Shown one piece after another: positions 1-6,755 of a DNA stretch of 22,884 nucleotides. This DNA comes from an uncultured Oscillospiraceae bacterium (lineage in GTDB: Bacteria; Bacillota; Clostridia; Oscillospirales; Oscillospiraceae), in assembly GCA_934646185.1 (NCBI GenBank), contig CAKUEH010000038.1, positions 1 through 22,884 of the forward strand, given 5' to 3'. The position numbers were made by a program, and so were the translations under genes. How positions within the stretch are numbered: position 1 is the first letter of the stretch; every line of letters begins with the position of its first letter. The notes under the pieces are model-generated. The model made no database searches. It saw only the letters and a list, made by a program, of their open reading frames with translations, and was not told where the DNA came from.

Positions 1-4
1 GTTT

Positions 5-508
5 ATGTCAGAAAACAAAAAATATTACTACATGAAGCTCAAGGAAAATTTCTTCACCAGTGAGCGGATGGTTGTTCTGGAAACGATGCCGGACGGAATT
101 CAGTATTCCAATTTGCTGCTCAAGATGTATCTGATGTCACTCAAGCACAATGGGATTCTCCTGTTACATGAAAATCTGCCGCACACGCCGCAGACCATCG
201 CAACGTTTACCCGCCATCAGATCGGCACCGTAGAACGCGCGCTGCAAATCTTCCTAAAACTCGGTTTTGTCGAGCTGCTGACCGATGGCGCGTACTATAT
301 GCCGGATATCCAGCTGCTGGTCGGGCGATCCTCCACCGAAGCGGAGCGAAAACGCCGGGAACGGCTGCGTTTACAAGCGCAGAAGCTCCTGTCTAACTCA
401 AAAGCGGACATTTGTCCACCAGAGAATAGAGATAAAGAGATTAGAGAACAGAAGTGCGCGCGGACAAATATCCGAACTTACGAAGTAACGGAGGAAGATG
501 TCGTATGA
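5..508 (+). CDS. Phage-type replisome organiser, N-terminal domain protein
   Basis: This 167-residue protein resembles the N-terminal domain of phage replisome organisers, winged-helix proteins that bind an origin and recruit the helicase loader. The pattern 'KKYYYMKLKENFF' followed by a helix-rich stretch ending in 'ALQIFLKLGFVELL' is typical of that domain. A charged segment rich in Glu and Arg follows (about residues 112-125), then a short variable tail. It probably starts replication of the excised element. Its stop codon overlaps the start of the downstream DnaC-like gene (ATGA at 505-508), so the two are translationally coupled. The start lies four bases from the window edge, so its ribosome binding site is not visible and an earlier start cannot be excluded. 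The family call rests on recognition by eye. Confidence 0.75.
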   Translation: MSENKKYYYMKLKENFFTSERMVVLETMPDGIQYSNLLLKMYLMSLKHNGILLLHENLPHTPQTIATFTRHQIGTVERALQIFLKLGFVELLTDGAYYMPDIQLLVGRSSTEAERKRRERLRLQAQKLLSNSKADICPPENRDKEIREQKCARTNIRTYEVTEEDVV

Positions 509-1374
509 TGCCAATTACAGAAGAAGTCCATGCGTTTTTGACGGCAAATGCAGCTGCGCAGATACAGCGAGATGATGAGTATCTCGATCCCGCTGATGGA
601 TTGCTGCACTGCAAGACCTGTCATGGCTTGCGGCAAACGGTCATTCCTGCTCCCGGCGGGACAGGTTTTCTCCGGCCGCGCTGCCTGTGCCCCTGCCAGA
701 GTGCTGCGGAAAAACAGCGCAAAGCGGCAGAAGAAAAACGGGAGCGTCTGGAACGCATTCAGCGGCGAAAAGCACATGGGTTACAGGATCGCCGCCTCTA
801 CGATTGCACGTTTGCCAACGATAACGGAAAAACGCCAGGGCTGACTGCCAAAGCCAAGCGCTATGTGGAACATTGGGAGGATGCGGCACGGAAAAATATT
901 GGACTGCTCCTGTTTGGCGATGTGGGAACCGGGAAATCCTTTCTTGCCGGCTGCATTGCAAACGCACTGCTGGAGCAGGACGTGCCGGTTCTGATGACAA
1001 ACTTCCCAACAATTCTGAATCGCATGACAGGGCTGTTCGGCTCTGAGCGCGCTGGCTTTCTTGCCAATCTGAATGCCTATGATCTTCTGATTTTGGATGA
1101 TCTTGGTGCAGAGCGAGGAACAGAGTATGCACTGGAACAAGTCTTTGCCGTGATCGACGCCAGATACCGAAGCCGCAAGCCGTTGGTCGTCACAACAAAT
1201 CTGACGCTGGATGCACTCAAACACCCAGACGATCTTGCACACGCCCGCATCTATGACAGGATCTTGGAGATCTGCGCCCCGATTCTGTTCAGCGGCGAAA
1301 ATCTGCGCGTGGAAAAAGCGAATGAAACGAAAACCGCCGCCAGAAGTCTCCTGCTGCCGGACAATGCCGCCTGA
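505..1374 (+). CDS. DnaC-like helicase-loader ATPase
   Basis: A 289-residue AAA+ ATPase of the DnaC/IstB type, expected to load the replicative helicase at the element's origin. Residues 36-64 hold a cysteine cluster (C36, C39, C60, C62, C64) that looks like a zinc-binding N-terminal knuckle. A basic, charged helix follows (about 66-92). The Walker A motif GDVGTGKS is at about 138-145 and Walker B LLILDDLGAE at about 194-203; an arginine-rich stretch near 248-252 (RIYDR) may supply the sensor or finger arginine. I chose the start at 505 because GGAGG lies at 490-494 and because the ATG overlaps the stop of the upstream replisome organiser. An open frame continues upstream to 454 but has no better start. 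Pairing of these two proteins is common in phages and integrative elements. Confidence 0.85.
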   Translation: MMPITEEVHAFLTANAAAQIQRDDEYLDPADGLLHCKTCHGLRQTVIPAPGGTGFLRPRCLCPCQSAAEKQRKAAEEKRERLERIQRRKAHGLQDRRLYDCTFANDNGKTPGLTAKAKRYVEHWEDAARKNIGLLLFGDVGTGKSFLAGCIANALLEQDVPVLMTNFPTILNRMTGLFGSERAGFLANLNAYDLLILDDLGAERGTEYALEQVFAVIDARYRSRKPLVVTTNLTLDALKHPDDLAHARIYDRILEICAPILFSGENLRVEKANETKTAARSLLLPDNAA

Positions 1375-1384
1375 ATCGCTGCCG

Positions 1385-1458
1385 TAGCGACTATTGTAGC
1401 GACTACAAAAGGCAAAAAATCAAATTTCGAACCGGCATAGCGACTAATGTAGCGACTA
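1385..1458. repeat. Four direct copies of TAGCGACTA (iteron-like)
   Basis: The 9-mer TAGCGACTA occurs at 1385-1393, 1397-1405, 1438-1446 and 1450-1458. It forms two pairs with 12-base periodicity inside each pair, and the pairs are 53 bases apart. Each pair is followed by an A-rich tract. The position directly after the replisome organiser and helicase loader suggests initiator-binding iterons of the element's origin. Sites for a mobilization-operon regulator are the alternative. The repeats are visible; the role is inferred. Confidence 0.6.
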
Positions 1459-1535
1459 CGGAATTCAAAGTGCAAAAAAAGCTAGATTATATGCGGTGTA
1501 CGAAACGGTGGCATGAGACTCAGGCTGCGTTTTAG

Positions 1536-1596
1536 GCTTTTCTTGCTGCGCAAGAAAAGCGCAAGCATCGCCGTTTGATATCAAACCGGCACTTGC
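1536..1596. other. Candidate oriT: inverted repeats upstream of mobC
   Basis: A perfect 11-base inverted repeat, GCTTTTCTTGC / GCAAGAAAAGC with a 3-base loop (1536-1560), is followed at once by a second nested one. Its outer arms are GCAAG (1561-1565) and CTTGC (1592-1596), and it encloses the near-palindrome GTTTGATATCAAAC-like core at 1570-1590. Inverted repeats just before mobC and a MOBP relaxase are the usual setting of an origin of transfer. I could not identify the nick site. Confidence 0.5.
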
Positions 1597-1649
1597 AGGG
1601 AGAACCCAGACCCCAATATGCCGCCCACCGGCGGAGGAAAGGAGACTCG

Positions 1650-1961
1650 ATGAACGAAGAACCATACAAAATCTGTCTGCGGCTGAGCACCAATGAAGCC
1701 CAAAAGCTGATCACGAACGCCAAAGCCTGCGGTCTGACACGAACCGCGTACCTGCGCAGATTGCTGAACGGATATGATCTCAAACCCAGACCGTCCGCAG
1801 AGCTGGAAGCGCTGCGCACTGAAATCCATCAGATCGGCAACAACATCAACCAGATCGCCCGCAAAGCAAATGCCGGATTTGCCACTCGGGAAGAAACTAC
1901 GCGAGCGTTACGGATGCTGGACGAGGTCTATGGTCTACTGTATGAGGTTGCGAAACGATAA
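1650..1961 (+). CDS. mobC: MobC-type relaxosome protein
   Basis: A 103-residue basic protein of the bacterial mobilization protein family (MobC). These proteins bind near oriT and help the relaxase open the DNA for nicking. The N-terminal part looks like a ribbon-helix-helix DNA-binding region ('ICLRLSTNEAQKLI ... TRTAYLRRLL'). The C-terminal half carries the family hallmark 'IGNNINQIARKAN' at about residues 60-72. The start at 1650 is supported by AAAGGAG directly upstream (1638-1644). The stop overlaps the relaxase start by one base (TAATG), so both are one transcriptional and translational unit. The upstream repeats at 1385-1596 are its probable target. Confidence 0.88.
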   Translation: MNEEPYKICLRLSTNEAQKLITNAKACGLTRTAYLRRLLNGYDLKPRPSAELEALRTEIHQIGNNINQIARKANAGFATREETTRALRMLDEVYGLLYEVAKR

Positions 1962-3328
1962 TGGCAATTACAAAGATTCTGTACCGGAACGGCGGCTTGC
2001 GGCAGGCGATTGATTACATCACGAATCCTGCTAAAACGAACGAGCAACTGCTGACCGATTATGTCCACTGCGATCCCGGTTATGCCGCGCAACAGATGAT
2101 GGACACAAAGCGCGCCCTTGGCAAAACCACCGGACGGCAGTGCTATCACATCATCCAGTCTTTCAAGCCGGACGAGATCACGCCGGAGCTGGCACATGAG
2201 ATCGCCAGACAGTTCGCAGCCGAGCATTTGCCGGGATACGCAGCCGTCATTGCGACCCATGTAGACAAGACGCATATTCACTCGCATATTGTGTTCAACT
2301 CGGTCAATGCCGTCACCGGAAAAATGTATCACAGTACCTGCGAGAATTACTACAAACAGATTCGCGGCATTTCAGATCGGCTGTGCAAAGTGCATGGTTT
2401 GAGCATCGTTTTGGAAAATGATGAAAAGAAAGCCGTCAGCTATGCGGAGTGGCTGCGTCAGAAAAAGAGCCAGCCGACGTTCCGCTCTATGCTCGAAGCG
2501 GACTTGCACGATGCCATCGAGGATGCCAACGATCTCGGACACTTCTTTCTGCTCATGGAGCATAATGGATATGAGATCCATCACGGCAAACGCCTTGGAT
2601 TTCGGTTACGCGGGCAGGAACATTTCATGTACCCGGAACGCAGAAATCCAACCTTCTCAGCAGAACGCATCGAACAGGCCATTCTGGGCAATCTGGAGCA
2701 AATCGAAGCCGGAAGGAAACCTGCCTTCACGCCGAAGCCAAAGCCGCAGCCATACCGCCCACATCCAAAGTACGCAGGATTCCTTGCGCTGTACTTTCAT
2801 TACTGCTATTTGCTCGGTCGGATCGAAAAACGGCAGTACCCGCCGCACATGTCGCCGCACCTGCGAAAAGAGATCATGAAGGCTGATATTTACAAAGCAC
2901 GTCTGAAGTTTTTGCAGGAACAGAATATCTGCTCACCGGACGATTTGGCTGCCTGTATACAGAATGCAGAGCAGCAGATTGCAAAACTGTCCAAACAGCG
3001 CACGATCCTGAATGTCCGCAAGAAAAAGCGTAAGAAGCTCTATGATGCGCTGGCGGCAGAAGCTGCCTTCGCTGGATTTAAACCGCGAAAAGCAGAATAT
3101 GACGATGCAAAAGAGCTTCTGGATACCTGCAACATTCCACGAGAAGTCTTGTTAGCAGAAAAAGCGGATCTTTATGAGCAGCTTGTGCAGGTCAATCAGC
3201 AGATCCGGCAGGAGCGCTGGAAACTCAAGCAATGCAAGGAAATCTCGGAGACGGCAGCCATCATGCAGAAGGACATTGACCGCGTTGAACAGCAGCCGCA
3301 GCGGATAGCTGACACGCGCCAGCGGTAA
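1961..3328 (+). CDS. mobA: Relaxase / mobilization nuclease (MOBP-like)
   Basis: A 455-residue relaxase that should nick oriT, stay covalently attached to the 5' end, and pilot the strand during conjugation. The probable catalytic tyrosine is Y19 in 'QAIDYIT'. The metal-binding three-histidine motif is clear at about 100-109 (HVDKTHIHSH), followed by 'IVFNSV', which is typical of the relaxase/mobilization nuclease family (Pfam 'Relaxase'). The C-terminal region from about 300 to 445 is Lys/Glu/Gln-rich, probably helical, and may contact partner proteins. It follows mobC with a one-base overlap. Since no type IV secretion genes are in the window, transfer probably depends on a helper element or on genes to the left. 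The protein looks intact. Confidence 0.9.
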   Translation: MAITKILYRNGGLRQAIDYITNPAKTNEQLLTDYVHCDPGYAAQQMMDTKRALGKTTGRQCYHIIQSFKPDEITPELAHEIARQFAAEHLPGYAAVIATHVDKTHIHSHIVFNSVNAVTGKMYHSTCENYYKQIRGISDRLCKVHGLSIVLENDEKKAVSYAEWLRQKKSQPTFRSMLEADLHDAIEDANDLGHFFLLMEHNGYEIHHGKRLGFRLRGQEHFMYPERRNPTFSAERIEQAILGNLEQIEAGRKPAFTPKPKPQPYRPHPKYAGFLALYFHYCYLLGRIEKRQYPPHMSPHLRKEIMKADIYKARLKFLQEQNICSPDDLAACIQNAEQQIAKLSKQRTILNVRKKKRKKLYDALAAEAAFAGFKPRKAEYDDAKELLDTCNIPREVLLAEKADLYEQLVQVNQQIRQERWKLKQCKEISETAAIMQKDIDRVEQQPQRIADTRQR

Positions 3329-3423
3329 GGCGCGTTGTGCCGACGTGTGCGGCTTTACCGGCTGACCGCGCATCCGTGCAGGTCTGCGCCACACAAACGC
3401 CACGTCCGCCCACCATGCGGCGC

Positions 3424-3453
3424 AAAAAAACGGAGGCTGGCATCAAGCCAGCC
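3424..3453 (-). terminator. Intrinsic terminator of the small membrane protein gene
   Basis: Read on the minus strand, GGCTGGC (loop TTGAT) GCCAGCC is followed by TCCG and seven Ts. The stop codon of the small gene lies in the loop, so translation ends inside the terminator hairpin. Confidence 0.8.
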
Positions 3454-3679
3454 CTCGCCTTGCAAATCGAACGAGGGAGATGATCCATGACAACATCACA
3501 CAGCCCAGCATCACCAGAAAAATCCCATCTGCCAGTGCCGTGTGCGCACGATACCACGGCTGAAACGCTGTGAGCATCAGCATCAGGTACACCAGCGGAA
3601 TGGACAATCTCAGTTTCATCGCAATACGAATCAGCAAAAGCAGCAAATGAAGCGTCATGGACAAACAGGCAGTTAACAT
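3443..3679 (-). CDS. Small membrane protein of unknown function
   Basis: A 78-residue hydrophobic protein. Residues about 5-36 form a leucine-rich hydrophobic region interrupted by 'RIAMKLR', and about 50-67 form a second membrane segment ending in 'RFARRG'. A two-helix protein with a positively charged C-terminal end is likely. The start is well supported: GAGGAGG lies 7 bases before the ATG. It is transcribed against the flanking mobilization and integration genes and has its own terminator. I recall similar small membrane proteins in clostridial integrative elements but know no function. Its start codon is part of an inverted repeat (see 3672-3715), which hints at controlled translation. 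A larger open frame overlapping it on the same strand has no good start and is a shadow. Confidence 0.65.
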   Translation of the reverse strand: MLTACLSMTLHLLLLLIRIAMKLRLSIPLVYLMLMLTAFQPWYRAHTALADGIFLVMLGCVMLSWIISLVRFARRGLA

Positions 3680-3715
3680 CGGCGATCCTCCTCAAACGGT
3701 TTGTCGGATGTTAAC
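3672..3715 (-). promoter_or_regulatory. Inverted repeat pairing the leader with the start codon
   Basis: GTTAACATC (3672-3680) and GATGTTAAC (3707-3715) are perfect 9-base complements. On the minus-strand mRNA the 3' arm contains the ATG and the loop holds the GAGGAGG ribosome binding site. The pair could hide the start codon, or on DNA could be two half-sites for a regulator, since each arm contains GTTAAC. Confidence 0.5.
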
Positions 3716-3719
3716 TCTC

Positions 3720-3747
3720 TTGCTGCAATTTTACAAGTACATAGATT
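3720..3747 (+). promoter_or_regulatory. Possible promoter for excisionase and integrase
   Basis: TTGCTG, a 16-base spacer and TAGATT (4 of 6 matches each) lie upstream of the excisionase-like gene, in an AT-rich leader. The match is weak and the call rests mainly on position. Confidence 0.3.
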
Positions 3748-3818
3748 TCTGATCGGGTAATTCTTCTCGGCCATTCAAAAACAAATTTTGATTCCCTGAA
3801 TGGGAGAAAGGAAGCCAA

Positions 3819-4034
3819 ATGAACCAGAAACAGTATCACTCGCTGGAAGAATTGCCTCTGATGATGAATATGACGGACGTTGCTGCCGTCCTTGGCATCT
3901 CCAGAGCCGGAGCCTACAAGCTCGCCCACAGCGTGGATTTCACGGCTTTCCAAATCGGCAGACGCATCGTTGTCTCGCGGGAAAACTTCCTTGGCTGGCT
4001 GGACCGGCAGTCCACAGAACAAAAATGTGCCTGA
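3819..4034 (+). CDS. xis: Excisionase-like helix-turn-helix protein
   Basis: A 71-residue protein with a MerR/excisionase-type helix-turn-helix: 'NMTDVAAVLGISRAGAYKLAHS' spans about residues 17-38, then comes the short wing 'FQIGRRIVVSRENFLGWLDRQ'. This is the usual layout of excisionase-family DNA-binding proteins. It should bind the attachment-site arms and push the downstream integrase toward excision. AAAGGA lies 6 bases before the ATG. The integrase follows 71 bases later on the same strand, almost certainly in the same operon. A role as a plain transcriptional regulator of the integrase is the alternative. Confidence 0.75.
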   Translation: MNQKQYHSLEELPLMMNMTDVAAVLGISRAGAYKLAHSVDFTAFQIGRRIVVSRENFLGWLDRQSTEQKCA

Positions 4035-4105
4035 GCGCAAAAAGTACTCGCTATTTCACTGTGTTTGTGGTAGTTGTGTGAGCTACCAGAAAAGGAGGAA
4101 TTTAC

Positions 4106-5263
4106 ATGAGCAAAAAGCGAGCCAACGGCGAAGGCAGCATCCGCAAACGAAAAGATGGACGCTGGGAGGGCCGATATACCGCCGGGTATGACAAGGACGG
4201 AAAGGTCATCACGAAAAATGTTCTCGGGAAAACGCAGGCAGAAGTCAAAGAAAAGCTGAAAACAGCGATTGAAGAAAGCCAGAAGCTTGACCCGACCCGC
4301 ACAGGGCAGTACACCGTGCAGACATGGGTGACGTTGTGGTACGAAGTGTTTATCAAGCCTCAAATTCGCCCGAATACGAAGCAGTTCTACCGCAACTGCA
4401 TGGAAAACCATCTCTTTCCCGCGCTGGGTGACTGCCCGCTGGAAAAGCTGAGCACCATTCAAATTCAGCGCACGATCAACGAGATGAGCGAGCACGGCAG
4501 AAATCACTACTACAGCCACATTCCGCTGAAAGAAACGACGCTCAGCCCACGCATTGTGCAGGGTATCCTCGGAATCCTGCGGAAAAGTCTCGATCAGGCC
4601 GTCGCAGAAAAGCTCATTCTGAGCAACCCAGCAGCAAACTGCAAAGCCCCGAAAACGGTACGAAAAGAGATGAAAGTGCTGCCGGAGGAGCTGATTGGAC
4701 CATATCTGCACGAAGCGAAGCAGCGCGGCGTGTTTGCACCGCTCTATCTGGAACTGACCAGCGGCCTGCGCCGGGGAGAACTGCTGGCCCTGCTCTGGAA
4801 AGATCTGAACGTGAAGGACCGAACGCTTTCCGTCACCAAAAGCGTCTGCCGCATTGACCATCAGCTTGTTGTCAGCCAGCCAAAAACGAAAAACTCCCTG
4901 CGACTGCTGACACTTCCGGAGAGCACCGTGCAAATTCTGGTGGAAGAACACGAAAAGCACCCGGATAATCCCTATATGTTCCCATCCCCGAAAACCGGAG
5001 AAATGCTCGATCCGGCATCCTTCCGCGCCATGCATGACCGGATTTTAGAAGCCATCGGGGCCGAGCACATCCGCTTCCATGATCTACGCCATACCTTTGC
5101 GACATTATCCCTGAAAAACGGTGTGGATGTGCGGACGCTCTCCGAAATGCTCGGTCACTACAGCGCAGGGTTTACGCTCAGTACCTACGTCCACTCCACG
5201 CCCAGCATGCGCGTGCAGGCCGCAGACACTATCGGCCAAATGATCAGCCTGGAAGTGGTGTGA
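4106..5263 (+). CDS. int: Tyrosine recombinase / integrase
   Basis: A 385-residue site-specific integrase. The N-terminal arm-binding domain begins 'GEGSIRKRKDGRWEGRYT' (about 8-25), typical of the AP2-like domain of Tn916-type integrases. A SAM-like core-binding domain spans about 65-165. The catalytic domain holds R222 (TSGLRRGE), K262 (KTKNSLR), H325 and R328 (HDLRH), H351 (LGH) and nucleophile Y361 (STYVHS), so all expected active-site residues are present. AAGGAGG precedes the ATG and a strong terminator follows at 5327-5364. It should carry out integration and excision of this element. The likely target is tRNA-Val at 9154, about 3.9 kb to the right. That distance is unusual, because such integrases normally sit next to their attachment site. 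Confidence 0.93.
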   Translation: MSKKRANGEGSIRKRKDGRWEGRYTAGYDKDGKVITKNVLGKTQAEVKEKLKTAIEESQKLDPTRTGQYTVQTWVTLWYEVFIKPQIRPNTKQFYRNCMENHLFPALGDCPLEKLSTIQIQRTINEMSEHGRNHYYSHIPLKETTLSPRIVQGILGILRKSLDQAVAEKLILSNPAANCKAPKTVRKEMKVLPEELIGPYLHEAKQRGVFAPLYLELTSGLRRGELLALLWKDLNVKDRTLSVTKSVCRIDHQLVVSQPKTKNSLRLLTLPESTVQILVEEHEKHPDNPYMFPSPKTGEMLDPASFRAMHDRILEAIGAEHIRFHDLRHTFATLSLKNGVDVRTLSEMLGHYSAGFTLSTYVHSTPSMRVQAADTIGQMISLEVV

Positions 5264-5326
5264 CACAAGGCGCAAAAGGGGCACTGCCGTTTAGGTGGGT
5301 TCAGTTAAGAAAACACTCTAAAGCGA

Positions 5327-5364
5327 GAAAGAAACGGCATAGCTTCGGCTATGCCATTTCTTTC
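5327..5364 (+). terminator. Strong hairpin terminator after the integrase
   Basis: A hairpin with arms GAAAGAAA-C-GGCATAGC and GCTATGCC-A-TTTCTTTC around a TTCG tetraloop: 16 pairs plus one mismatch. The T-rich 3' arm and following TATTTC give it terminator character on the plus strand, 63 bases after the integrase stop. Confidence 0.75.
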
Positions 5365-5510
5365 TATTTCTGCCTGCCATCAAATACTTTGGACATTCCC
5401 AAAATCCCGATACCTTTGTAATAGATGTTGCCCTCATATAGTCGTTTGAAAATCATATCCAGTTCCGTGATATGCTTCCCACTTTCAGACTGCATCTTAC
5501 ATTTTTTAGG
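5364..5510 (-). pseudogene. Remnant of a large serine recombinase C-terminal region
   Basis: The end of a minus-strand open frame reads 'GKHITELDMIFKRLYEGNI' and then 'MSKVFDGRQK'. This resembles the segment of large serine recombinases (DUF4368-type, as in clostridial transposons) that reads roughly 'ITELDxIFxRLYEDNxxGKLSDERFxxMS'. The middle part looks deleted, and nothing recombinase-like precedes it. I read it as debris from an earlier mobile element at this locus. The match is by memory and short. The rest of the stretch 5265-5640 shows only the integrase terminator and no convincing gene. Confidence 0.4.
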
Positions 5511-5657
5511 GCGCCTTTTATGCGTTTCTTTATGCTGCCATCCGCTAGAATATGGAGGATTTTCTAAAAGGGCCGAAAGAACAGGTTCAAACAAAGCAAG
5601 ACGAACTGGAGTAAAAAGCATTTGTTTAAGTAGTGTAGAAAAAACCATAAATTTAAG

Positions 5658-5687
5658 TATAATATGTTTATACCAATGATTGGAGGC
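5658..5687 (+). promoter_or_regulatory. Promoter -10 and ribosome binding site of the SIR2-like gene
   Basis: A perfect TATAAT at 5658-5663 has only a weak -35 (TGTAGA, 5634-5639, 18-base spacer). TGGAGG at 5681-5686 lies 6 bases before the ATG at 5693. The gene therefore seems to have its own promoter, independent of the integrase. Confidence 0.55.
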
Positions 5688-5692
5688 GTGAC

Positions 5693-6703
5693 ATGAAGCG
5701 ACACACAGTAATTTTAGGAGCCGGCGCAACAATAGCAGCAATTCCTAATGGAGATAAAAATGGTAGAAAATCCTCTGTTATGAATGGTTTGATTGAAAAA
5801 CTAAACTTACAAGAAGTTTTGGACGGAATAGAAATAAGAACCCCAAGCAACAATCTTGAAGATATTTATTCAGAGTTACATTCAAGACCGGAATGTAGAT
5901 ATGCAACTGAGGAATTGGAAAAACGCTTATACCAGTACTTTGAAGCTTTGGAACTTCCTGATGAACCAACAATTTATGATCTTCTCATTCTCAGTTTGAC
6001 CGAGAAAGATGTTATCGCAACTTTTAATTGGGATCCTCTGTTATTGCAGGCCTACATCCGATGCTACGGCATAACTGATAATCTTCCTCATATTTTTTGC
6101 TTGCACGGAAATGTTGCAATGGGCTACTGCGAGGAGCACGGAGAATTCGGAATTAAAACCATAAACTGTCCTATCTGTATGAAAAAGTTTTCCCCGACAA
6201 AACTGCTCTATCCTGTTGCCCAAAAAAACTATGAGAGTGATGCTTATATACATAGCTGCTGGAAGGCTGTTCAACAGGCAATCGATGAATCTTATATGAT
6301 CACCATATTTGGATACAGCGCTCCATCCAGTGATAAAAGTGCAATCGATCTTCTCAAACAAGCATGGGGTGATCCACAGAAGCGGCAGTTAGAAGAAATT
6401 TCTGTTATTGATATTATCAACGAAGAAGAAATACCAATCAAGTGGAAAGACTTTATTCATACACATCACTATCAATATACAAAAGACTTTTATTCATCAT
6501 ATTTAGGGCTATTCCCTCGCCGTAGTTGTGAAATGGTATTCGCCACATTTTGCTTAAATGTTTGGGCTGATAATACGAACGGCTTTCGTAAAGATATGTC
6601 ATGGTCAGATTTAGAGGACCAGTTATATAATCTGGTTCGCGAAGAACAAGATACGCCGAAAGGCAAGAGCTACCCTATTCATTATGCTGCTAGCGATTTT
6701 TAA
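5693..6703 (+). CDS. SIR2-like domain protein (probable NAD-binding/NADase effector)
   Basis: A 336-residue protein recognised as SIR2-like. The Rossmann start 'VILGAGATIAA' is at 6-16. 'TFNWDPLL' at 110-117 contains N112, and 'LHGN' at 137-140 contains H138. 'FGYSAPSSDKSAIDLL' at 206-221 is the second nucleotide-binding segment. N112 and H138 match the Asn and His that hydrolyse NAD+ in defence SIR2 proteins such as ThsA. A short insertion with C146, C159 and C162 (and H149) may bind zinc. Defence SIR2 proteins kill infected cells by depleting NAD+. That role here is inferred, because no sensor domain is visible in this small protein. It is convergent with the reverse transcriptase gene (52 bases between the stops). 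The gene is AT-rich: 28% and 43% G+C in two 60-base lines counted. Confidence 0.75.
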   Translation: MKRHTVILGAGATIAAIPNGDKNGRKSSVMNGLIEKLNLQEVLDGIEIRTPSNNLEDIYSELHSRPECRYATEELEKRLYQYFEALELPDEPTIYDLLILSLTEKDVIATFNWDPLLLQAYIRCYGITDNLPHIFCLHGNVAMGYCEEHGEFGIKTINCPICMKKFSPTKLLYPVAQKNYESDAYIHSCWKAVQQAIDESYMITIFGYSAPSSDKSAIDLLKQAWGDPQKRQLEEISVIDIINEEEIPIKWKDFIHTHHYQYTKDFYSSYLGLFPRRSCEMVFATFCLNVWADNTNGFRKDMSWSDLEDQLYNLVREEQDTPKGKSYPIHYAASDF

Positions 6704-6749
6704 AAAGAAGCGGGAGCGTCACCCTCGGTCTAAGCCGAAGGCGGCGCTC
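6701..6749 (-). terminator. Terminator between the convergent RT and SIR2-like genes
   Basis: On the minus strand, 7 bases after the reverse transcriptase stop, a 15-position stem (14 pairs including wobbles, one mismatch) with loop CTTAGA is followed by CCGCTTCTTTTT. The T-run overlaps the end of the SIR2-like gene. On the plus strand the hairpin lacks a T-run, so it mainly serves the RT operon. Confidence 0.7.
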
Positions 6750-6755
6750 TCACAC

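Noticed and set aside
3914..5035. A 373-residue open frame on the minus strand opposite the integrase
   Set aside because: The integrase on the other strand has all catalytic residues and a good ribosome binding site; the antisense frame has no recognisable domain.
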